The notes under the pieces are model-generated. The model saw nothing but the letters and a program-made list of their open reading frames with translations, made no database searches and had not been told where the DNA came from. Shown one piece after another: positions 9,184-17,764 of a stretch of 64,000 bases of DNA (within the stretch, counting starts at the first letter, position 1; every line of letters starts with the position of its first letter). The position numbers and the translations under genes were made by a program. Origin of the DNA: Bombella saccharophila (lineage in GTDB: Bacteria; Pseudomonadota; Alphaproteobacteria; Acetobacterales; Acetobacteraceae); NCBI RefSeq assembly GCF_026385475.1, contig NZ_JANIDW010000001.1, forward strand, positions 620,001 through 684,000, in the 5' to 3' direction.

Positions 9184-10234
9184 GTAAAAACCGAAAGCTC
9201 GGCCCCTCTTCTAACATAATTTTTTCATTCCCAGACGCAGGAAAAACCTCACCATCTAAAACAAAATCACTATCAGTTTCTAAAATCATCTTCTTTACAA
9301 CCATACTTTGATAATCTTCATGCGACCATAACCAACCGGGGACACGCCCCCTCAAAAGATAAAAGAATGCCGAAGGAAGGCGTTTAGGACAGGCATTAAC
9401 ATCTAAAAAATGAAAACCACTTCGTCCTGATCCTGCATTCCAAAATGGCCAAATGCCGTAAGAAAGTTTTTCTAAAGCTGTAGCCATGTAAAGGAAACTG
9501 CGTCCTCTCTTTTCTTCTTTCATTCCATTATCATTTTCAGAAAGCCAAGATAATTCATTTCCCCTCATCCAAGATTTCCGACTGCGACGGAACAAGAGAC
9601 TCGCCAAACTACTAAAGATTGTGAAAAAAACTGCTAGATCATGCGGGGCAAATCTTAAAACATGTGGTGAATGAGCAATACGAACAGCACGAGCATAGCC
9701 CGTACACCCCCCAAACATGCCTAATACGGGAGGACAGTTTTTTCCTATCCAAGATAATTTAATTGGGGCTCGGATGGAACTTCTTAAACTCGCCGGATTC
9801 ATAATTCTATCAAGAGCTAATTCTCCACGTAGTCCAAAGCCCACGTCTCCAGCTATAAGATTTGTATTGCCAGATGGCAAAACAGCAACCGCTGGTAAAG
9901 GCATTCCACGATACGCATTGGCAATGGCTGTTAGACAAGCACTTACGGTCCCATCGCCACCATCAATAGCGATAAAATTGACGCCTTTCTTTTTTAATTC
10001 GGCTAAATGGCCTGCAAGATAACTATCATTTAACGTAGAGACACAAAAATCTCCCATCTTCCGACGCGCCATCCTTATAAAACGACCATCATCTTGTATG
10101 TTTTTACGACTATTCGGATTATGGATCAGAGCTGGTTGTAAATTTTTCATAGAACTCTTGCAATTATCCATCACACACCCGCCCAGAAACAGAATACCAT
10201 CTTGTTTCACAAGCTGGTCGAAATCCTTTAACAT
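9176..10234 (-). CDS. Diacylglycerol/sphingoid-base kinase family lipid kinase
   Basis: A protein of up to 352 residues with the DAGK catalytic motif GGDGTVS near residue 92, the LPSGNTN loop near 120 and a C-terminal DGE motif near 328. The family transfers phosphate from ATP to diacylglycerol, ceramide or sphingoid bases at the inner membrane surface. Similarity to the family begins around residue 30 (ALIHNPNSRKN), so a later start is possible: Met22, preceded by GGGCGGG, or Met29. Its eight-base overlap with the TAM41-like gene and the position next to spt favour a sphingolipid substrate, as with bacterial ceramide kinases, but diacylglycerol or undecaprenol cannot be excluded from sequence. 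Confidence 0.8.
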   Translation of the reverse strand: MLKDFDQLVKQDGILFLGGCVMDNCKSSMKNLQPALIHNPNSRKNIQDDGRFIRMARRKMGDFCVSTLNDSYLAGHLAELKKKGVNFIAIDGGDGTVSACLTAIANAYRGMPLPAVAVLPSGNTNLIAGDVGFGLRGELALDRIMNPASLRSSIRAPIKLSWIGKNCPPVLGMFGGCTGYARAVRIAHSPHVLRFAPHDLAVFFTIFSSLASLLFRRSRKSWMRGNELSWLSENDNGMKEEKRGRSFLYMATALEKLSYGIWPFWNAGSGRSGFHFLDVNACPKRLPSAFFYLLRGRVPGWLWSHEDYQSMVVKKMILETDSDFVLDGEVFPASGNEKIMLEEGPSFRFLHV

Positions 10235-10287
10235 GACTATGTTAAAGGAACCAGAAGGGAGTTTCCCTGTAAAGACTGTTCTCTATC

Positions 10288-11229
10288 GTGACCCATGGTG
10301 CCACAATGTTTTTTAATATACCTCCCTCCTCTCTTAATCGGCACGACTCCATAATTCATTTAGCTCATATATCAGATCCCCACCTGCCTCCTCCTACAAT
10401 TCCATGGACATCATTCCTCAATAAGAGATTATTGAGTCGTGTGTTATGGGCCAGCAAAAGACGTCATTTATTACGCCCCATCATTACTGAACAACTTCTT
10501 AAAAATATTTCTACATATACGCACATACGTGCCTTACTTATTAGTGGCGACCTAACTAATTTTGGGACAAAAGAAGAATATATACAGGCTATAACATGGC
10601 TTAAATCTTTACCTAACCTTCCAATCGTCGTGCCAGGGAATCATGATTTCATGGCGCCAATCTCTCATAAAAACAGTCTAGCCTTATGGGAAGAATGGTC
10701 TGGAAAAACATTTCCTTTTGTTCGTTTTTTTGATGGCGTTGCTGTTGTTGGTTTAAACTCTGCACTCCCAACTCTTCCTTTTACAGCTTATGGTTTTATT
10801 AACAAAAAACAGCGTAATAATTTAGCTAAACTTCTTGCAGAACTAGGAAAAGAGGGATACTGCCGGGTGGTCATGTTACATCATCCTCCTCGCAAGGGCC
10901 TGCTCCCTTATAGAAAATCCCTTATCAATACCCATGCCTTAGGTGAAATTTTAAGTTCTTGTGGCGCTGAACTAGTTTTGCATGGTCATTCCCACGATGC
11001 TACCTTCACGACGGTTGAAAACACAAACATACCTTTACTTGGGGTTAGCGCCGCAGCGATGGACAGTCAAAAACTAAGGCGTATGGCTGGCTGGAATTAT
11101 CTTAGCTTTAAACCAGACCGAGAAGGTTGGAACATTACTGTGCAACGTAAAACCATTTCGGGGCATACTTTTTCACATTTTACGTGGCATACTGCCGCTA
11201 CATCCTCTTTAAGGCGGGTAGAATGTTAA
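10288..11229 (+). CDS. Calcineurin-like metallophosphoesterase
   Basis: A 313-residue phosphoesterase of the CpdA-like group. Metal-binding motifs are in order: HISDPHL (D-x-H), SGDLTNFG (GD), PGNHDF (GNHD), MLHHPP (H) and HGHSHDA (GHxH). Members hydrolyse cyclic nucleotides, phospholipids or nucleotide-linked lipids; the substrate here cannot be read from the sequence. It is divergent from the lipid kinase by 53 bases and overlaps the start of lptF by seven bases, so it is probably the first gene of an operon with lptF, lptG, the hydroxylase and the nucleotidyltransferase. The start is GTG; an ATG six codons later is equally possible. There is no signal peptide. Confidence 0.85.
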   Translation: MTHGATMFFNIPPSSLNRHDSIIHLAHISDPHLPPPTIPWTSFLNKRLLSRVLWASKRRHLLRPIITEQLLKNISTYTHIRALLISGDLTNFGTKEEYIQAITWLKSLPNLPIVVPGNHDFMAPISHKNSLALWEEWSGKTFPFVRFFDGVAVVGLNSALPTLPFTAYGFINKKQRNNLAKLLAELGKEGYCRVVMLHHPPRKGLLPYRKSLINTHALGEILSSCGAELVLHGHSHDATFTTVENTNIPLLGVSAAAMDSQKLRRMAGWNYLSFKPDREGWNITVQRKTISGHTFSHFTWHTAATSSLRRVEC

Positions 11230-12389
11230 TTCGCAGTTCTCTGCCTACTCTTGATCGCTACTTGCTGCGCCAGTTGATACCTCCCTTCACAATTGCTTTG
11301 GGGACTATGCTCATTGCTTTACTGCTGGATAGGCTCTTAGCTCTCTTCAACCGTCTTGCAAGCAGTGGAAGTTCTATTGCGACCTTATTAACTCTTTTGA
11401 GTGATCTTCTTCCCCATTACATGGGATTGGCACTTCCTGCAGCACTCTGTATTTCCGTTTTTATGACGATTAATCGCATGAGTGAGCATAATGAGATCGA
11501 CGTGTTATATGCAGGACATATTTCTTTGCTCCGCATCAGCCAGCCTTATATCAAAGTCGGTACTATTCTTGCTGTTTTAAGTGTTTTACTTTACGGTTAT
11601 CTGCAACCAATTGCTCGATATGATTATCGCGAGGGTTTTTATTTTGCCAGACATACCGGCTGGGCTCCTCACCTGCAATCTGATATGTTTGCAACAACAT
11701 CTACAACGACTCTTTTAACAGCCGATTATGTTGATCATGGCGGTTCCCGTTTACGTCGGATTTTTATACGTGACGTGAAAGAAAATGGTACAACGGAATT
11801 AATTACAGCCCCCAAGGGCTTACTTACCCTCTCTGAAAGAGATAAATCCACTCAACTTGACCTTTGGGATGGTCAGATTGTTCGGACTCAATCACCCCAA
11901 CAGCCAGATGGTCATGTTTCTGTCACCCATTTTGAACATATTGCCCGTTTGATTGAACGTTCTAGCAGTCAACAAGCTTTTCGCTCTCGCGGTAACGATG
12001 AGCGAGAACTGACCACCATGGAGCTTATCCAAGCCTTACGAAGTAATTCATCACATATTTCTCATACAAGCCTTCGTGCTGAAATAGATTTTCGTTTAGC
12101 GCGCGCTATAAGCATTATGTTTATTCCTTTTTTGTCCATCGCTTTCGCTGTTGGAAAGAAACGCAGACGGTCTGCTCTTGGGCAAATTTTACTTGCAGTT
12201 ATTCTCGTTGGGTTTGACGAAGTTCTTTTGTTTGGTGATAGCCTTGCTGCAAACGGAACAGCTTCAGTATGGCTAACACTTTGGTTGCCTGAAGCAATTT
12301 TTTGTATTGGGTGCACGGCCGCTTTATTATCTCGCTCTCAAATTTCGTGGCGCAATAGCCGGCAAAAACATCTAAAAAAGATGGATTAA
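11223..12389 (+). CDS. lptF: LptF-type permease of an Lpt-like lipid exporter
   Basis: A 388-residue YjgP/YjgQ-family membrane protein. Hydrophobic segments lie at both ends and a soluble periplasmic beta-jellyroll-like part lies in the middle, which is the usual LptF layout. Conserved features include LDRYLLRQ at the start and the NRMSEHNEIDVL coupling-helix region. In the classical system LptF and LptG, with the LptB ATPase, extract lipopolysaccharide from the inner membrane. The start at 11223 was chosen because AAGGCGGG precedes it and the overlap with the upstream gene is short; the longer open frame from 11184 would overlap by 46 bases. It is not next to lptD, surA or ksgA but among sphingolipid-related genes. 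Confidence 0.88.
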   Translation: MLIRSSLPTLDRYLLRQLIPPFTIALGTMLIALLLDRLLALFNRLASSGSSIATLLTLLSDLLPHYMGLALPAALCISVFMTINRMSEHNEIDVLYAGHISLLRISQPYIKVGTILAVLSVLLYGYLQPIARYDYREGFYFARHTGWAPHLQSDMFATTSTTTLLTADYVDHGGSRLRRIFIRDVKENGTTELITAPKGLLTLSERDKSTQLDLWDGQIVRTQSPQQPDGHVSVTHFEHIARLIERSSSQQAFRSRGNDERELTTMELIQALRSNSSHISHTSLRAEIDFRLARAISIMFIPFLSIAFAVGKKRRRSALGQILLAVILVGFDEVLLFGDSLAANGTASVWLTLWLPEAIFCIGCTAALLSRSQISWRNSRQKHLKKMD

Positions 12390-12393
12390 TGAT

Positions 12394-13494
12394 ATGAGAT
12401 TTCTCTTCTTCCAAACCACCTTATTGAAGGTTTTCCTTCGTCCTCTTATTTCTAAAATACTCATTTGCTGTTGCGTATTGACGGCACTTCTTGAAATTCT
12501 AGCCTTGTTAGATGATGCTTCGACCATTCTTGATCGTAATCTAGGCTTTATCGGTATCTTAAAATATGTAGGACTACATCTCCCCACACTACTTGTTGAG
12601 ATTATGCCCCTTTCCGTAATGATTGGCGGTCTATTCACCTTATTAAGAATGGCTCTTTCAAGCGAAATCGCTGTATTACGCGCCGCGGGTCTTTCCACAC
12701 TTAATATGTTTCGTTATCTTTTGCCTGGCCCATTACTCCTAAGCATTATTTGTATTGCTTTAAAATTTTGGGTTGTGCCTCCTTTTGAACAGGAGTTAAA
12801 CCGCTGGTGGAATGAAGGCGCAACTCAAGCTCATGCTACAGATGACCTCCATAGTCTGTGGTTTCGTACGGGGTCTGACATTGTTAGAATAGAATCCATA
12901 AGTCACGGTGGGAATATATTATCGCACGTTACGCTTTATCGCCGTGATCCAGAAGGGGGAGCCCTTACAGCCACACAATATTACGAAAATTTAACATACG
13001 AAAATAAGCAATGGGTGGCCCATGGGACATTTAGTCGCATTAATTTGTACCAAAACAATACGCAAGCAAAGATAACGTCTGAGTTTTTTCCGCCGTCTCT
13101 TGCGGTCACGCCAACAGAGATCATTAATATGACCCTTCCTGGAATTTATTATACTCCCCATCAATTCCGAGAAATTTTTTCTGGAAAAGCCCCCTTAAAT
13201 TTACCTAAGTCAAATTATTTTATGGCACTATATGCTATCTTGTTCTTGCCGTTGCAGATGGCCGTAATGCTTCTTGTTACGTTGCCTATCACATATATTC
13301 CACCACGTGCGGGGTTAAGAACCCCTCTCCCTGTATATGTGATGGCAGCTGGGTTGGGTATCGTTATCCTCCAAGGTATGATTTCTGCCTTGGGAAATGC
13401 GGGTTCCCTTCCCATATTACTCGCTATATGTTCTGGTCAGGTTGTGGCGGCCCTGTTCAGCTTGGCCTGGATACTGCGAATGGAGGAAAAATGA
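12394..13494 (+). CDS. lptG: LptG-type permease of an Lpt-like lipid exporter
   Basis: A 366-residue YjgP/YjgQ-family permease, partner of the LptF gene four bases upstream. Three hydrophobic segments come first, with LSSEIAVLRAAG as the cytoplasmic coupling helix that contacts the LptB ATPase. A periplasmic domain follows (about residues 130-270), then three more hydrophobic segments. The stop codon overlaps the hydroxylase start (ATGA), so export and lipid modification genes are translationally coupled. Whether the pair moves lipopolysaccharide or a sphingolipid is not decided by sequence; context raises the second possibility. No lptB, lptC or lptA is in this window. Confidence 0.87.
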   Translation: MRFLFFQTTLLKVFLRPLISKILICCCVLTALLEILALLDDASTILDRNLGFIGILKYVGLHLPTLLVEIMPLSVMIGGLFTLLRMALSSEIAVLRAAGLSTLNMFRYLLPGPLLLSIICIALKFWVVPPFEQELNRWWNEGATQAHATDDLHSLWFRTGSDIVRIESISHGGNILSHVTLYRRDPEGGALTATQYYENLTYENKQWVAHGTFSRINLYQNNTQAKITSEFFPPSLAVTPTEIINMTLPGIYYTPHQFREIFSGKAPLNLPKSNYFMALYAILFLPLQMAVMLLVTLPITYIPPRAGLRTPLPVYVMAAGLGIVILQGMISALGNAGSLPILLAICSGQVVAALFSLAWILRMEEK

Positions 13495-14297
13495 GTACGT
13501 TTAAAAAGTTTTTTCAGGGCACGACTCTTATGCATCAAGGCAGAAGTTATGACTTGGGAAAGATGAACCTTTCTCAATTATGGGCTGCCTATCTCACTTA
13601 TCCTACGATCTTGCTCTATTTTGCCCTTATTATCACAACGGCTGCGCTCAGCTTGTATCTACGCCATAGCTGGTGGGGATTAATTATTCCTATTCCTGTT
13701 ATCGTCGCTGTTTACCCAACAGCCTGGTATATTATTCATCGCTATATCCTTCACGGACGTTGGTTTTATCGCAATCCAATTACAGCATCTATGTGGAAGC
13801 GTATTCACTTCGATCATCATCAAGACCCGCATCTTTTGGAAGTATTGTTCGGTTCTCCTTTAAATACGGTTCCAACAATGATGGCAATAACCATGCCAAT
13901 TGGTGCTATCATTGGTGGTTGGAGTGGTGCCTTTTCTGCGTTGTCTACAGCCTTGGTGATGACATGTATTTACGAATTTTTTCATTGTATCCAGCACCTC
14001 GCTTATAAACCGCGCTGGCAGTGGGTGGTATATATTAAACAACTTCATGTGCTACATCATTTTCATGATGAAGATGGGAACTATGGTATCACGAATTATC
14101 TTCCTGATCGTTTAATGGGAACTTTCTATCGCGCGGCTAAAGACCGTCCTCGCAGTCCTTATGTTTTTAATCTAGGCTACACAGTGGAAGAAGCCGAGCG
14201 CTATCCTTGGGTTATGCGCCGTACGGGCGCACCTCCGCGTGATCGGCCTGACCCTGCACGTGCACCAAAAAAAGAAGAGCTTGCCAAAAGCGCATGA
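13491..14297 (+). CDS. Fatty acid hydroxylase / sterol desaturase superfamily diiron enzyme, candidate sphingoid hydroxylase
   Basis: A 268-residue membrane oxygenase with the histidine clusters of the superfamily: HRYILH, HFDHH, HCIQH and HVLHHFHDE, which bind two irons. Hydrophobic stretches around residues 30-85 and 125-165 anchor it in the membrane. Family members hydroxylate or desaturate sterols, carotenoids, fatty acids or sphingoid bases. In this context C4-hydroxylation of sphinganine or 2-hydroxylation of the ceramide acyl chain is the best guess; 2-hydroxy-acyl ceramides are known from acetic acid bacteria. The ATG at 13491 is chosen over the longer frame because GGAGGAAA precedes it and it forms an ATGA overlap with lptG. 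The tail is proline- and charge-rich. Confidence 0.82.
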   Translation: MSTFKKFFQGTTLMHQGRSYDLGKMNLSQLWAAYLTYPTILLYFALIITTAALSLYLRHSWWGLIIPIPVIVAVYPTAWYIIHRYILHGRWFYRNPITASMWKRIHFDHHQDPHLLEVLFGSPLNTVPTMMAITMPIGAIIGGWSGAFSALSTALVMTCIYEFFHCIQHLAYKPRWQWVVYIKQLHVLHHFHDEDGNYGITNYLPDRLMGTFYRAAKDRPRSPYVFNLGYTVEEAERYPWVMRRTGAPPRDRPDPARAPKKEELAKSA

Positions 14298-15049
14298 CAA
14301 TTCCTGTTTTGATTTTAGCCGGATCACGCGATGGAGAGCGTGATCCGTTGGCTCAAATGGGTAATGTTACACATAAGGCACTCCTTCCAATCCAAGGAGT
14401 GCCGATGATTGATCGCGTTGTCCACGCGTTAGAACAAACCCCTGAGATCGGACACATATGGGTCAGCATAGAACAACCTCACTGCCTTAGTCATTTGAGG
14501 GGGCGTGTTGCTATTTTACAAGCTGGCCCTTCTCCTAGTGAAAGTGTTCTGCAAGCCATTGCACGAATTGGCACGCCTTGTCTTGTAACAACAGCTGATC
14601 ATGCACTGCTTCAACCTGAATGGGTTAAGGAGTTTCTCCAAAAAAGCCTTTTGATCAAGGCGGATATTTCTGCCGGGATCGCTTTAAAGAGTACAATCCA
14701 ACGGGACGTGCCCCAAACAAAACGGACTTATATTCACCTTTCTGATATCAGTTTTTCAGGGTGTAATCTTTTTTGGTTAGGCACGGCCAAATCTCTAAAC
14801 GTCATCAAACTATGGTGTCGGTTACAGCATCATCGTAAGCATCCCTGGCGCATGGCACGGATATTAGGATTACCTGTTATTTTACGCCTCCTTACCAAAA
14901 CACTTAGCGTACAACGATTAGAAGAGAGAATTCACACATTAACAGGGGCCTATGTCCGCTTGCTGCCTCTCTCGGACGGACGTGCCGCTGTGGACGTTGA
15001 TAAACCCGCCGATGCTCAACTTGCAACGCAATTATTGAAAGGCTCATAA
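14294..15049 (+). CDS. MobA-like NTP transferase domain protein
   Basis: A 251-residue protein of the GT-A-fold nucleotidyltransferase group. The N-terminal LILAGSRDGERDPLA loop and the lysine in HKALLPIQGVPMIDR match the nucleotide-binding and catalytic lysine regions of MobA, IspD and sugar/polyol-phosphate nucleotidyltransferases. The C-terminal VDVDKPAD motif is also typical. The metal-binding aspartate is probably in TTADHALL near residue 97. It overlaps the hydroxylase gene by four bases. Possible substrates include a polyol- or inositol-phosphate for a lipid headgroup, given the neighbours, but this is inference; a molybdopterin role is less likely here. It ends at a perfect hairpin terminator. 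Confidence 0.75.
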   Translation: MTIPVLILAGSRDGERDPLAQMGNVTHKALLPIQGVPMIDRVVHALEQTPEIGHIWVSIEQPHCLSHLRGRVAILQAGPSPSESVLQAIARIGTPCLVTTADHALLQPEWVKEFLQKSLLIKADISAGIALKSTIQRDVPQTKRTYIHLSDISFSGCNLFWLGTAKSLNVIKLWCRLQHHRKHPWRMARILGLPVILRLLTKTLSVQRLEERIHTLTGAYVRLLPLSDGRAAVDVDKPADAQLATQLLKGS

Positions 15050-15085
15050 ACCTTCCTAAAGCAAGATTACTTTAGGAAGGTTTTT
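15048..15085. terminator. Bidirectional terminator after the nucleotidyltransferase gene
   Basis: A perfect 14-base-pair stem (15048-15061 with 15070-15083) with an eight-base loop, followed by T residues on the plus strand and preceded by A residues for the minus strand. It separates convergent genes. Confidence 0.9.
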
Positions 15086-16032
15086 CTAAGCTTAAGAATG
15101 GCCGGCCGTACTCCACATCGAATTTTTTTAAAATCAACTAAGGTGACAGGTCCTGCCGCCGAAAGCGTATGCATACCATCAGGATATTCTCTCAATTCCG
15201 GCGTATGTAACGGTACAGCTTCACCTCCACATAATGAAGGCCTTCCTTTATTAAACCCAGATAACTGAAGAAGGCGCAGCCCCCCTCCATAAGTTACGCT
15301 GCAATCCTGAACTGGTAAAAAAACATCCTCTCCTTCTACAAAAGGTGTACCGCCGGGGCGTGCTCCACTCTTATCAATAAGAAAACGACCTAGATCACAC
15401 CACGGGCCTGTCAACTCCTCTGCTAGAGCGATATGTAGGGTACTTTGCCTGCATGATTTTGGTTCAGGAGGAGTCCAAAATAACCACCACCGCCCGGCAT
15501 GATAAAGCGGTGTTGCATCAATAGCACCAATCGGAAACATAAAAGCAGAAACCTTCTCCCATTCGTAAGGGAAGGAACGAGCCTTGTATAAAGTTAAGCG
15601 TCCTGACTTATAACCTTCGGGAAGCATATAAATCGCTCCCTCATATCGAAAAACATATGGATATGAGAGGTGCCATTTCTCTTTTAAAACAGTGCGTCGC
15701 TCTAATAAGGTAAATGTTTGATCATAAATAAGAACATCAATAACGCCTTTGCTTTTCTTATAATCATAAAATTCAGCAAAGACATAAAGCTTGCCGTCCT
15801 GCCATAACCCAAAAGGATCAGCCAAAAACCCTTCTTGACCACATGATGGCAAAAAGGTCATGTCAACATCATCTAAACTATTTTGATGAAAGATCTGTTC
15901 AAAAGGGGCATGCAAAATTGCTGAGCGCCAATAATCCATTTTAAAAAGTTGCATAATTTTTACCTTACAGATGCGTTCTCTAGTTCCCCCATCATACAAT
16001 CCCCTTTTTCCGTATGAAAGGCTCCTTTTCAT
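15067..16032 (-). CDS. Protein resembling the N-terminal domain of glucosamine inositolphosphorylceramide transferase
   Basis: A 321-residue protein that reads as a five-bladed, GH43-like beta-propeller. Repeated blade motifs are FLADPFGLWQDGKLYVF near residue 70, LSYPYVFRYEGAIYMLPE near 120 and DATPLYHAGRWWLF near 170. These match the N-terminal domain found in plant glucosamine inositolphosphorylceramide transferase and in standalone bacterial relatives. The catalytic GT64 domain of the plant enzyme is absent, so it may be a binding module or an enzyme of its own. Its position beside sphingolipid genes fits a role in headgroup glycosylation, which is inference. The ATG at 16030-16032 has GGGG about nine bases upstream; Met27, with AAGGT, is an alternative start. 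No signal peptide is evident. Confidence 0.65.
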   Translation of the reverse strand: MKRSLSYGKRGLYDGGTRERICKVKIMQLFKMDYWRSAILHAPFEQIFHQNSLDDVDMTFLPSCGQEGFLADPFGLWQDGKLYVFAEFYDYKKSKGVIDVLIYDQTFTLLERRTVLKEKWHLSYPYVFRYEGAIYMLPEGYKSGRLTLYKARSFPYEWEKVSAFMFPIGAIDATPLYHAGRWWLFWTPPEPKSCRQSTLHIALAEELTGPWCDLGRFLIDKSGARPGGTPFVEGEDVFLPVQDCSVTYGGGLRLLQLSGFNKGRPSLCGGEAVPLHTPELREYPDGMHTLSAAGPVTLVDFKKIRCGVRPAILKLRKTFLK

Positions 16033-16147
16033 TTCAACCCCATATTGTTCAATGTTCTATATCAACTCTAGTTGAGAAAAATTCCTTCACCTTATATCCT
16101 CCCCAACGTCCCTTTATTTTTTAAATAACTCATCGAGAGATCCTGAA

Positions 16148-16942
16148 ATGCCGTGCACATCTGAGATTGATTCCCGCTTCCAAGCGGCATTAAAAATTAT
16201 TAAAGACGCTTCAAAGTTGGCAATAAAAATGCAGCCTGCTCCTGGAAAGCCTGTTGCTGAATTGAAAGGGCATCAAAATTATGTGACAGCAGCTGATAAA
16301 GCTGTTGAAACTTTTCTCGTAGAGCACTTATCCGATTTATTCCCCAACGATTCTTTCTTAGGTGAGGAATATGGCGAAACAACCGTAGGTCTCTTTCGCT
16401 GGATTATTGATCCTATTGACGGAACGTCTAATTATGCTCGGGGGCGAAAAAGATGGTGTATTTCTGTAGGATTAATGCATGGTGAGACGCCCGTTGCTGG
16501 CATTATTGAAGCGCCGCTTCTGAACGAAACTTTTACTGCCCGTTTAGGCCAAGGTGCCTTTCTGAATGATAAAAAGATCCATGCCGCGACAACTGACAAT
16601 ATAAGAGAGTCCATGGTGGAAATCGGGTGGTCTCCTTATGTACCAAAGGGATGGTACCCAGAGAAAATGAATTCCCTTATAGAGCAAGGCTCCATGCCAC
16701 GTTCTCTTGGCTCCGGTGCTTTAGCACTTGCCGATGTCGCTTGTGGGCGTTCTGATGGTTATTATGAGTATGTTATTTTTCTATGGGATGTAGCCGCTGC
16801 TCTTGTCATATTACATGAGGCAGGGGCTTATGTATCCCCTTTCCTAAAAAACGGAGGATTGACCCAACGTACCCCGATATTTGCTTCTGCCCCATTAATT
16901 GTAAATCCTTTATCTAAAGCTCTAGGCGTTCCACTAAATTAA
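16148..16942 (+). CDS. Inositol monophosphatase family phosphatase
   Basis: A 264-residue Mg2+-dependent phosphatase. The family motifs are complete: LGEEYGE for the first metal glutamate, WIIDPIDGTSNY near residues 83-94, and LWDVAAALVILHEAGA near 218. Close relatives act on inositol-1-phosphate, fructose-1,6-bisphosphate, PAP or histidinol phosphate (HisN). The sphingolipid and inositol-type neighbours make myo-inositol phosphate attractive, but a HisN role cannot be excluded from motifs alone. It is divergent from the glycosyl-domain gene with 115 bases between them, which should hold promoters for both. The start ATG at 16148 follows GAGAGATCC. Confidence 0.85.
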   Translation: MPCTSEIDSRFQAALKIIKDASKLAIKMQPAPGKPVAELKGHQNYVTAADKAVETFLVEHLSDLFPNDSFLGEEYGETTVGLFRWIIDPIDGTSNYARGRKRWCISVGLMHGETPVAGIIEAPLLNETFTARLGQGAFLNDKKIHAATTDNIRESMVEIGWSPYVPKGWYPEKMNSLIEQGSMPRSLGSGALALADVACGRSDGYYEYVIFLWDVAAALVILHEAGAYVSPFLKNGGLTQRTPIFASAPLIVNPLSKALGVPLN

Positions 16943-16989
16943 GTTTATATTAGTAAGGGCAGTCCCTTTATTCATGATAGGAGAGCTTT

Positions 16990-17679
16990 ATGTCAAAACC
17001 TTTTGCGTTCATTACTCGTGCTGTAGTCGTCGCCACAAGCATACTGGCGATGAATGCATGTGCAGCCGATGTTTCCACCCCGCGGAAGCAACAGGCATTA
17101 ATCGATAAAGCAGCTTTTGCGGTACAATCTGCCTTCATCGATTCTAAGTCAAACTTGCACACTGTACAACTACTTCGCGATGCCAAGGCAATTGTTATTT
17201 GCCCTGATGTCACCAAGATGTCCCTAGTTTTCGGTGGTACTGGGGGGACATGCGTTCTCATGGGGCGTGGTGCCAATAACTCTTGGTCTGACCCTGCATT
17301 CTATCATCTCAGTGCTGGCTCTTTTGGATTGCAAGCAGGTTATCAGCATAGCCAGCTCTTCCTCATCATTACGTCTCATAAAGCTGTTTTATCTATGATG
17401 GATCACGAGTATACGTTTGATGCTAGTGCTGATGCTGGTTTTGGCCCACATGCAACAAATGCTACGAACGATCATCGCGAAGTTTATGCCCTACAAAAAA
17501 GCAATGGTGTTTTTGCTGGCGTCTCTTTAGGGAGCAGCAAACTCAAGCCTAATAATGCGGCAAACCGTGCTTATTACGGACAAGTTGTTGGTCCTGAGGA
17601 TATTGTCATTAACATGCGCGTCAACAATAAGGCGGCAGATCCTCTTCGTCGTATGATGATGAAAGCTGTTGCTCGCTAA
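16990..17679 (+). CDS. SYLF (Ysc84-like) lipid-binding protein, exported
   Basis: A 229-residue protein with an N-terminal signal of about 24 residues (FITRAVVVATSILAMNACAA). The Cys could make it a lipoprotein, though the lipobox is poor, so ordinary cleavage after ACAA is also possible. The rest matches the SYLF/Ysc84 domain: AKAIVICPDV, GGTGGTCVLMGR, GSFGLQAGYQHSQL and GVFAGVSLGSSKL. Eukaryotic SYLF domains bind phosphoinositides; the bacterial exported forms are little characterised. It follows the phosphatase gene by 47 bases on the same strand, with a good ribosome binding site (TAGGAGAGC). Placement at the end of the lipid island is consistent with binding an envelope lipid, which is inference. 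Confidence 0.85.
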   Translation: MSKPFAFITRAVVVATSILAMNACAADVSTPRKQQALIDKAAFAVQSAFIDSKSNLHTVQLLRDAKAIVICPDVTKMSLVFGGTGGTCVLMGRGANNSWSDPAFYHLSAGSFGLQAGYQHSQLFLIITSHKAVLSMMDHEYTFDASADAGFGPHATNATNDHREVYALQKSNGVFAGVSLGSSKLKPNNAANRAYYGQVVGPEDIVINMRVNNKAADPLRRMMMKAVAR

Positions 17680-17707
17680 AAGCGCAATTTCTAATTTTTG
17701 CTAAACG

Positions 17708-17740
17708 AAAAGCCCTCTTATTAAAAAGGAGGGCTTTTTT
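17708..17740. terminator. Bidirectional terminator between SYLF gene and mltG
   Basis: A 10-base-pair stem AAAAGCCCTC/GAGGGCTTTT (17708-17717 with 17729-17738) followed by T residues. It serves the convergent genes on both sides. Confidence 0.9.
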
Positions 17741-17764
17741 AAAGAATGGTTAAAAGTTAAAGCC

